A DNA stretch of 5,795 nucleotides from JAWVZS01 sp964507825 (GTDB lineage Archaea > Thermoproteota > Nitrososphaeria > Nitrososphaerales > Nitrosopumilaceae), in contig CAZDQM010000062.1 of assembly GCA_964507825.1 (NCBI GenBank), positions 1 to 5,795 on the forward strand. The letters are read 5' to 3'. Made by a program: the position numbers and the translations under genes. This document shows positions 1-5,110 of this stretch, in pieces. Each line of letters opens with the position of its first letter. The stretch's first letter is position 1. Below the pieces are notes generated by a model. The model made no database searches and had not been told where the DNA came from. It saw only the letters and a program-made list of their open reading frames with translations.

Positions 1-32
1 TATACTATATCTGATATCAAGGCGCGCCCCGA

Positions 33-50
33 CAGGCAGGATTCTGCCTG
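33..50. repeat. Perfect 7-bp hairpin with four-base loop
   Basis: CAGGCAG (33-39) and CTGCCTG (44-50) are exact reverse complements around the loop GATT. No T-run follows on either strand, so it is not a typical terminator. Further context lies beyond the window edge. Its function is unknown. Confidence 0.45.
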
Positions 51-287
51 GCAGGACCGCGGCCCAAACGAGAACTGGAATCGTGTATATGACGAACTAG
101 ACCGTCTAGAGGCCTGCCGCGCAAACTAGAGTCATCTCATCAAATCTGATATACGTCTGTATAATGGAGCAGTCATGCTTTCAGTGATACATGCGTAATT
201 CGCGCCCGATTATATCACCTCAAGTCTAGATCTGTACGCATGGCGCGAGGTTAACACTTGTGCAGGTTCCAACCCTGTTTTATTTCA

Positions 288-358
288 CATGCGGATTCAT
301 CATTCCTTCTGGCGGTTTGCATTATAACCGTGCCTGTACCCTATGATGAATCTGCATG
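288..358. repeat. 16-bp dyad enclosing an inner stem (possible structured RNA)
   Basis: Bases 288-303 (CATGCGGATTCATCAT) are complementary to 343-358, with a single G-T mismatch (293 with 353) that would be a wobble pair in plus-strand RNA. The 39-base interior contains a second stem, CGGTT (313-317) with AACCG (326-330). This could extend by GG (311-312) with CC (333-334) across a two-base bulge. The result is a long hairpin with a 7-by-8-base internal loop. I know no family it matches. It may be a non-coding RNA, a transcript-end structure or a small inverted-repeat element. Confidence 0.5.
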
Positions 359-555
359 CTGCCTCTAGATGCGAATTTAGGTTGGTATAACGGATGAGAT
401 AATCTATCATGCGCTTTTCTCTGGATGACTGTGGTTTCTAGTATCAAAACTAAGGAGGAGTGATAACTGGGATATCGGAATTATCTAAATACCGTCTATG
501 GAAAGCCCGGATGCCATTGTCCTGTTTATTGCTCTCCTGTATCCGCGGACTCGCA

Positions 556-1413
556 TTACGCGTCGCATACGTGAGCCTTTTTGTTGTTGATCTTTGTAAC
601 TATTATGCGCCCCTCGTTATCTGCAAACGCCTTTTTGATGCCGGCAAGGTTCTCTCGTCTTGTTATCGCGGCTATTGCGGGCCCGTTTCCTGAAATCGAT
701 GCCCCGACTGCGCCCTTTTCAAGCAAACCGGTTATTATCCCGGGATCCGAGTTTAGGATAGCCGATGTTGCCAATCCGTTAATTATCATCGCATTCCAAT
801 AATCAGAATCCCCTGCAAGGCGCCACGCCCTCTCAAATATGCCGTTTAGCGTCTTTAACCTGCGGACGTTTCCGCGCTTTTTGGCCTTGGGGATGAAGAT
901 GACCGCGACCATGTTCTTGGGCCCGCCCTCGTGCAGTACGAGTTTCTTTTTATAGTTGTCAGTTACATTGAATCCACCAAAATAACACGCGCACGCGTCA
1001 TCATATGCGCCAGTAATGCTTATCTTTGATTCTATTGACGCGTCAACCCCGGCAAGAAGTATCTTCTGATCGTCGGCCTTTATATCAAATAATCTTGCGC
1101 ACGCAAGCGCCGTGGCCGACGATATGGCACTTGAACTCTTTAACCCATAGCCTGCCGGTATATCTGACTCTAGCCTGACTATGATTCTATTCTTTTCAAG
1201 AATCTTCTTTGAAAGTATCCTTCCGGCAGTCTTGCTGATGAGCCTAGAGCTTATCAACCCGTCATTTGCATGTAACATTATTCCCTTGCCCGGGGATGCC
1301 TCCACTGTGGCAGTCACGTGCTGTTCGGTGCCTAGCGTAGCGCCTCTTCCGGTGGCTATTGCATTTACAATCGAGACGGCGCCGTGTACCGTCGCCCTTG
1401 CCGCCGATGTCAT
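556..1413 (-). CDS. aroK: Shikimate kinase, archaeal GHMP type
   Basis: It phosphorylates shikimate to shikimate 3-phosphate with ATP. This is the archaeal GHMP-superfamily enzyme, related to homoserine and mevalonate kinases and not to the bacterial P-loop kinase. The protein has 285 residues, a complete length for the family. The N-terminal substrate strand reads HGAVSIVNAIATGRGATLG (10-28). The ATP-binding motif is PAGYGLKSSSAISSATALA (86-104). GAYDDACACYFGG (135-147) supplies acidic residues at the active site. The C-terminal GHMP motif is GASISGNGPAIAAI (237-250). ATG at 1413 overlaps the aroE stop by ATGA, and GGTGGG about 5 nt upstream could act as a Shine-Dalgarno site. The aro neighbours point to shikimate rather than another GHMP substrate. 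It is the last clear gene of the operon here. A TAATG overlap at its 3' end leads only into a 23-codon open frame ending at 485. Confidence 0.92.
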   Translation of the reverse strand: MTSAARATVHGAVSIVNAIATGRGATLGTEQHVTATVEASPGKGIMLHANDGLISSRLISKTAGRILSKKILEKNRIIVRLESDIPAGYGLKSSSAISSATALACARLFDIKADDQKILLAGVDASIESKISITGAYDDACACYFGGFNVTDNYKKKLVLHEGGPKNMVAVIFIPKAKKRGNVRRLKTLNGIFERAWRLAGDSDYWNAMIINGLATSAILNSDPGIITGLLEKGAVGASISGNGPAIAAITRRENLAGIKKAFADNEGRIIVTKINNKKAHVCDA

Positions 1414-2225
1414 ATTCCCACCAGCGCCTTTTTCATGATGTCATATGGCGCCTTGGTTCCGTGCCATATCTCAAAGGCCCTTGAGGCCTGGCCCAAAAGC
1501 ATCTCATATCCTGGGATTACTGTGGCACCTGCCTTCCTTGATTTATCCACGAGATCGGTGTTTATCGGTACATATACCATGTCGTACACGACTGAATCTG
1601 CCGATACCTGTTCTGTATTGATTATGGTGGGCCCGCCTCCGAGTCCGACAGACGTGGCGTTTATGATATACTTGTAATCTGATATATCTGGCATCTGCTC
1701 TATTGATGCGGCACGCGCATCAAGGCCTAATTTGCCGGCAAACCTGACAAGCTCTTGCGCTCTTCTTGATGTTCGATTCACAACCATTATGCTGCCGGCG
1801 CGCTCCCTTGCAAGACCGGCTACTGCCGCTCGTGCGGCCCCACCTGCACCGAGTAAAAACACTGATTCATCTTGTATCTTCATGCGCCTTCTTTTAATCG
1901 GCTCTAGGAATCCGTCCATGTCTGTATTGTATCCCTTTAGGACGCCGTCATTATTTGCCACGGTATTTGTGGCGCCAATTATACTACATCCCTCGTCGGT
2001 CTTGTCTAGATACTTCATCATCTCTACCTTGTGCGGTATGGTTACGTTGAATCCAGATACTGCAATATTCTTTAATGAATGGACGCCCTCCTCAAGCTCG
2101 TCCTTGGGAATCCTGTAGGCTATGTACGTGGCCTCCATGCCGAGCTTTCTAAATACCGCATTGTGAATGTTTGGCGACATCGAGTGCTCGATGGGATCCC
2201 CAATCACCGCAAACGTCTTGATCAT
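1410..2225 (-). CDS. aroE: Shikimate dehydrogenase (NADP)
   Basis: It reduces 3-dehydroshikimate to shikimate with NADPH. I place the start at ATG 2225, giving 271 residues, the usual AroE length. The frame is open upstream to 2369, but those extra 48 codons lie inside aroD. The ATG at 2225 begins exactly at the family N-terminus (MIKTFAVIGDPIEHSMSP) and forms the ATGA overlap used throughout this operon. Substrate-site residues are Ser15 and Ser17 in HSMSPNIHN, Thr62, catalytic Lys66 in NVTIPHK, Asn87 in GATNT and catalytic Asp102 in GYNTDMDGF. The cofactor site shows GAGGAARA (126-133) and the NADP-type NRT (150-152). Later family motifs INATSVG, YDMVYVP and GYEMLLGQA are present. In YDMVYVP, Val replaces the more usual Asn (YDMVYNP), a minor oddity. 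The stop overlaps the shikimate kinase start (ATGA, 1413-1410). Confidence 0.95.
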   Translation of the reverse strand: MIKTFAVIGDPIEHSMSPNIHNAVFRKLGMEATYIAYRIPKDELEEGVHSLKNIAVSGFNVTIPHKVEMMKYLDKTDEGCSIIGATNTVANNDGVLKGYNTDMDGFLEPIKRRRMKIQDESVFLLGAGGAARAAVAGLARERAGSIMVVNRTSRRAQELVRFAGKLGLDARAASIEQMPDISDYKYIINATSVGLGGGPTIINTEQVSADSVVYDMVYVPINTDLVDKSRKAGATVIPGYEMLLGQASRAFEIWHGTKAPYDIMKKALVGI

Positions 2226-2932
2226 CGGACTATGTTGACTCTGGATTGATTTAAACTCTGATTGCCCCCCAGACTCATGATCTTTTTGACATCTGACACG
2301 CTGAATTGCCCGGGTGCAGTCGGCCTTCCAAGCGAGGTATAAGTGTACGGGCTTCCTAGGTACAGGCACAGGATCCTCGAGACCCTGCCAAGATCCCCCA
2401 TGGCAAAGGCGATCAGGTTCCTGCCTGCCGTTCCACTATATAGTGACAGTATATTTGAGGTGTCCTTGGGCCTCCTTGCAGTAGTGACTATTTTTACATA
2501 ATCTGAGATCCCCTTCATACGTGCAAGTCTTTTTACTAGTTTGTATCTTGCCGGAGTCTTTTCAAAGTCGTGCCATGATACTAGGACTTGGGCGCCAGCT
2601 CGACGGACGTATCCTGCCAGACCGGTATTCCTAGATATTGTGGAAAATTCTATATCGGTCAAAAACGGCCGATACTCGGAAATTAATTTGAGAATGGATA
2701 TCCTCTCTTTTTCAGATCCTGTAAATACTCCTCCCTGTTTCTTTTGACGCAGGGTGCACACGCACCTCTTTAGGCTTTTTTGCGCCAGCTCTAGAGCGTG
2801 TGGAACCTGTGACGGGTCCAGAAAATCCAGTCGAAGCTCGGCATACTCGGACTCTATTAGCGCTTTTTTGAGCACTAGGTTCATCCTGCGGGGAGTATTT
2901 TCTGCTATCGAGACGCAGGTCTTGTACTTCAT
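2222..2932 (-). CDS. aroD: 3-dehydroquinate dehydratase, type I
   Basis: This cytosolic enzyme removes water from 3-dehydroquinate to give 3-dehydroshikimate through a Schiff-base lysine (type I mechanism). The 236-residue protein has the expected signatures. These are AELRLDFL with Glu32 and Arg34, CTLR with Arg62, SWHDF with catalytic His121, YVKIVT with Schiff-base Lys147, MGDLGRVSR with Arg186, and TAPGQ with Gln209. Where the Salmonella enzyme has Ser in SAPGQ, this one has Thr205, a conservative change. The start is ATG at 2932, within an ATGA overlap with the DHQ synthase II stop. The 3' end makes another ATGA overlap with the shikimate dehydrogenase gene at 2225-2222. The tail after residue 222 (GGNQSLNQSRVNIVR) runs slightly past the barrel and looks unstructured. 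It is the third gene of the operon, in the order of the pathway steps. Confidence 0.94.
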   Translation of the reverse strand: MKYKTCVSIAENTPRRMNLVLKKALIESEYAELRLDFLDPSQVPHALELAQKSLKRCVCTLRQKKQGGVFTGSEKERISILKLISEYRPFLTDIEFSTISRNTGLAGYVRRAGAQVLVSWHDFEKTPARYKLVKRLARMKGISDYVKIVTTARRPKDTSNILSLYSGTAGRNLIAFAMGDLGRVSRILCLYLGSPYTYTSLGRPTAPGQFSVSDVKKIMSLGGNQSLNQSRVNIVR

Positions 2933-3987
2933 TTCTCTAGGATGTACTCGTCTGAGACTTTCATTCCAAAGTGTCTTCCTGCCGACTTGGTAACGTGGAC
3001 AAGTACGACATCGCCCTTTTTGAGGTGTGTGACCGATATCAGGCGCCCGTTTGACTTTACAAACCTGATTGTCTCGGCATCTTGCGCAATGATGCCTCCG
3101 ACCTCGCCGCCTGCCTCCGCCTTGATCATCAGCATGGGGCGGCGCTCGATCTTTGAGCGGCCCACGGTCGCACGCCTTGCCCTCCCGTCAGGATCAAGAA
3201 TCAGTACCTCGCTACCGGTCTCCATCTCGGAGAGGTATTTTGTAGTCCCGTCCGGCGACAGCGTATAACAGTGGACCGCGCCCGCATTCACCCTGAAGGG
3301 TCTCGGGGACGTAAATGACGAGCCGACTGACTCATTGTGTACCATGAACAGAAAGTTTGAACGGCTTCCAACTAGCATCCCCTCACCCCTGTGCAGCATC
3401 GATGCCGTATCCACGCACACGCGCTCGCCGTCCCCGACCTCCCTGATATCTATAATCTTTGCCGGCTTTAGCTCGAAATTGCGGGTCCCAAGGTACACCA
3501 TGGCTTCTCTCACCTCGCCAATTGACGCGGTTGCAAATATGACGCCATCGACGCCGACCTCGAGTATTGAAAACATCTTCCTTACCTCCGCGGGACTCTT
3601 TGCCACGGCGAAAATTTTAGTATGGACCTTGTGCAGCTTTGCAATAATATTTTCAAGCGGGATGATCTTCCAGTCCTTTACATCCACTATTACAAAGTCT
3701 AGCCCCTTCTTTGCCTCGGATAGGACGACCTCGATGTCGTCATTTGAGAGGACCTTGAACCTCTTGCCGATTTTCTTTCCTTGAACCTTCTTTGCCTGCC
3801 GGTCCTGTATTATATAATCTGCATCCCTTGACGCGTATATCGTGCTGATCTTGCCGGCCTTTTTGGATATTGTTTTGGGATTTGCATGTATTATCTTGAT
3901 ACCTTCTTCTCTTAGCTGTATGACGAACCTTTCTAGGCGCGTCCCATATACCTTGGGTGCGATTATGAGATCCCTTGTTCTAGTCAA
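2929..3987 (-). CDS. aroB': 3-dehydroquinate synthase II
   Basis: This enzyme performs NAD-dependent oxidative deamination and cyclisation of ADH to 3-dehydroquinate, the second step of the archaeal route. It is unrelated to bacterial AroB. The 352 residues match the family's usual size. Recognisable blocks are an N-terminal DLIIAPK strand, DFVIVDVKDWKIIPLEN (97-113), the conserved GEGMLVGSRS (201-210), FRVNAGAVHCY (231-241) with the following YLSEM, and an ETIRFV block near 305-310. The start is TTG at 3987, overlapping the upstream stop by 8 nt. The frame has a TGA nine nt further upstream, so no earlier start exists. The N-terminus MTRTRDLIIAPKV aligns well with the family, which supports TTG. 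The gene overlaps the next through ATGA at 2932-2929. Translation is probably coupled on both sides. Confidence 0.93.
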   Translation of the reverse strand: MTRTRDLIIAPKVYGTRLERFVIQLREEGIKIIHANPKTISKKAGKISTIYASRDADYIIQDRQAKKVQGKKIGKRFKVLSNDDIEVVLSEAKKGLDFVIVDVKDWKIIPLENIIAKLHKVHTKIFAVAKSPAEVRKMFSILEVGVDGVIFATASIGEVREAMVYLGTRNFELKPAKIIDIREVGDGERVCVDTASMLHRGEGMLVGSRSNFLFMVHNESVGSSFTSPRPFRVNAGAVHCYTLSPDGTTKYLSEMETGSEVLILDPDGRARRATVGRSKIERRPMLMIKAEAGGEVGGIIAQDAETIRFVKSNGRLISVTHLKKGDVVLVHVTKSAGRHFGMKVSDEYILEK

Positions 3988-4780
3988 GCTTTTTCACGGC
4001 TTCCCCTGCAGGCACCCTGCCAAATATGACTGCCGCGAGCGCCCTTGTGATCTTTTGCGGGTTTTCATGCGCAAATATGTTCCTGCCAAATGTGACTCCC
4101 TTGGCGCCTGCCCTCATTACCTCCTCGGTCATGGTGAGCAATTCTAGGTCCGTCTCCGTCTTGGGACCGCCGGCTATGACAATTGGTACCGGCGTACTCT
4201 TTACTATACCTGCAAACGAGTCGGCATCTCCTGTATATACCGTCTTTACAATGTCGGCGCCGCACTCGGCGCCAATCCTTGCCACGTGGCCGACCACCTG
4301 AGGGTCGTGTGGCTCTTTTACATTCTCACCCCTTGGATACATCATTGCCAGCAACGGCATGTCCCACTTGTGGCATTGTTCGGCTACAAGCCCGAGCTGC
4401 GCAAGCATCTCTGGCTCTTCATTTCCTCCAATGTTGATGTGTATGGAGACCCCGTCTGCGCCAAGTTTTACTGCCTCTTCGACGGATCCGGTAAGCATCT
4501 TGCGGTTTGGGGAACTAGAAAGGGACGTGCTACTTGATATGTGGACTAGGATTCCGGCATGTGTCATCCTTGGAAGTGTCTTTAAGATCCCCTTGTTGAT
4601 TATGACGCTTGTGATGCCGTGGCCGTCGCAGTCGTAAATTGTCCTGTGCGGATCTTCTAGGCCCCTGATTGGACCGTTTGAAATCCCGTGATCCATGGGG
4701 ATGCAGAGCATTTTCCCGTTTCTCATGATTCTGTTTAACCTGATTTGACGACCTGATACCATGAATGGATATCCCTTCAT
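3980..4780 (-). CDS. aroA': 2-amino-3,7-dideoxy-D-threo-hept-6-ulosonate (ADH) synthase
   Basis: This is a class I aldolase-like enzyme of the DhnA/FbaB fold. It joins L-aspartate semialdehyde to a 6-deoxy-5-ketofructose 1-phosphate-derived unit to make ADH, the archaeal substitute for DAHP at the entry to the shikimate pathway. The 266-residue length is normal for the family. Visible active-site features are Asp30-His31 in IPMDHG, Tyr148 in AMMYPRG, the Schiff-base Lys179 in DIVKTVYTGD, and phosphate-binding loops in IAGGPK (202-207) and FGRNIF (231-236). Residue roles are assigned by analogy to the Methanocaldococcus enzyme. It is the first gene of the operon and overlaps the next by 8 nt. 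The start is ambiguous between ATG 4780 and ATG 4762 (Met7, MVSGRQIRLNRI). No strong Shine-Dalgarno sequence precedes either, and 4762 fits a leaderless transcript. The close relative fructose-bisphosphate aldolase is less likely because the DHQ synthase II partner is adjacent. Confidence 0.93.
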   Translation of the reverse strand: MKGYPFMVSGRQIRLNRIMRNGKMLCIPMDHGISNGPIRGLEDPHRTIYDCDGHGITSVIINKGILKTLPRMTHAGILVHISSSTSLSSSPNRKMLTGSVEEAVKLGADGVSIHINIGGNEEPEMLAQLGLVAEQCHKWDMPLLAMMYPRGENVKEPHDPQVVGHVARIGAECGADIVKTVYTGDADSFAGIVKSTPVPIVIAGGPKTETDLELLTMTEEVMRAGAKGVTFGRNIFAHENPQKITRALAAVIFGRVPAGEAVKKLD

Positions 4781-4784
4781 ACCC

Positions 4785-4797
4785 TAATTAAAAATAA
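4785..4797 (-). promoter_or_regulatory. Alternative AT-rich promoter element
   Basis: On the minus strand the sequence TTATTTTTAATTA lies here. Its centre is about 28 nt upstream of the internal ATG at 4762 (Met7 of the first gene). That is the spacing expected for a leaderless archaeal transcript starting at that codon. It competes with the TATATAA box at 4826-4832. Which one is used decides the start codon of the ADH synthase. Confidence 0.35.
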
Positions 4798-4825
4798 CGT
4801 GAATGGTATCGACTGCATCTGGCAG

Positions 4826-4832
4826 TTATATA
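4826..4832 (-). promoter_or_regulatory. TATA-box candidate for the aro operon
   Basis: Reading the minus strand, TATATAA occurs here inside GGTATATAAC. An archaeal TATA box would place transcription initiation about 25 nt downstream, near 4800-4805. That gives a leader of roughly 20 nt before the ATG at 4780. No clear BRE-like purine run precedes it. Only the sequence match and position support it. Confidence 0.45.
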
Positions 4833-5054
4833 CCGAGTCAAACAGCCGTGTTCCAATTTAATCATAGATAGTGGGGTGGTGTACAAGGTCAGATCGATTG
4901 AAGGCATTATACCTGAAATTTCAAAACTCAGAACACGGTGAATCCCGAATCAACCAAAGTGTATACGTGGAGGTCTGCGCTCCGATGGAAGTCACCGTAC
5001 AGAATACGCAAAACCTACTTTAGAAAAGGTTAAACTGCATGCAATTCAACCAAT

Positions 5055-5079
5055 CGTGCGCAGGCTGCGCTGCTGCACG
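5055..5079. repeat. Imperfect hairpin beside the transposase 3' end
   Basis: Bases 5055-5063 (CGTGCGCAG) pair with 5070-5079 (CTGCTGCACG), giving nine base pairs with a single bulged base at 5074 and a six-base loop. It begins about 32 bp beyond the transposase stop codon. It could be a subterminal structure of the insertion sequence or a transcript-end hairpin. No T-run follows on either strand, so a classic terminator is not supported. Confidence 0.4.
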
Positions 5080-5110
5080 CATTCTCCTCGGAGGTCATTA
5101 AATGCATGCT

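Larger units (their letters stand above)
1..553. other. Gene-free 3' flank of the aro operon
   Basis: No frame on either strand gives a recognisable protein across these 553 bases, and stops are frequent. The stretch holds hairpins at 33-50 and 288-358, three TCTAGA sites within about 265 bp (105, 225 and 363), and a plus-strand AAGGAGG at 452-458 with no good start codon after it. There is no T-run of five or more on the minus strand after the shikimate kinase stop, so the operon terminator is not evident. EPSP synthase, a possible next operon member, is not seen, nor is any clear fragment of it. Confidence 0.6.
4781..5110. other. Intergenic region between operon and transposase remnant
   Basis: This 330-bp stretch holds no convincing gene. 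Its operon-proximal end carries the promoter candidates listed separately. Its distal end carries an imperfect hairpin at 5055-5079 and two copies of the palindrome TGCATGC (within 5036-5043 and at 5103-5109), the second just past the transposase stop. One IS end probably lies between about 5020 and 5110. The other end is outside the window, so terminal inverted repeats cannot be matched. Confidence 0.5.

Noticed and set aside
9..152. Direct repeat ATCTGATAT at 9-17 and 144-152
   Set aside because: Only nine bases and AT-rich. A similar string occurs near 1677, so it is probably chance.
262..278. tRNA T-arm-like hairpin (CAGG TTCCAAC CCTG)
   Set aside because: Position 57 would be C instead of a purine, the following bases do not pair with any upstream acceptor strand, and no D or anticodon arm is visible.
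343..349. Box C-like ATGATGA suggesting a box C/D guide RNA
   Set aside because: No CTGA box D or D' follows at a suitable distance on the plus strand. The equivalent motif on the minus strand also lacks one.
485..556. Minus-strand 23-codon frame coupled by TAATG to the kinase stop as a start of EPSP synthase
   Set aside because: Its residues do not resemble the EPSP synthase N-terminus (no PxxKSxxxR motif) and it ends after 23 codons, so it is not called as a gene.
460..693. Plus-strand 77-codon frame with AAGGAGG just upstream
   Set aside because: Most of it is antisense to the shikimate kinase gene, the spacing to GTG is one base, and the protein has low-complexity hydrophobic character with no family resemblance.
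2226..2369. N-terminal extension of shikimate dehydrogenase starting at 2369
   Set aside because: The extra 48 codons lie wholly within aroD. They do not look like AroE, and the family N-terminus begins exactly at ATG 2225, which forms an ATGA overlap.
4871..5023. Plus-strand 50-codon open frame starting at GTG 4871
   Set aside because: No ribosome binding site, no recognisable protein pattern, and an open run of this length is expected by chance.
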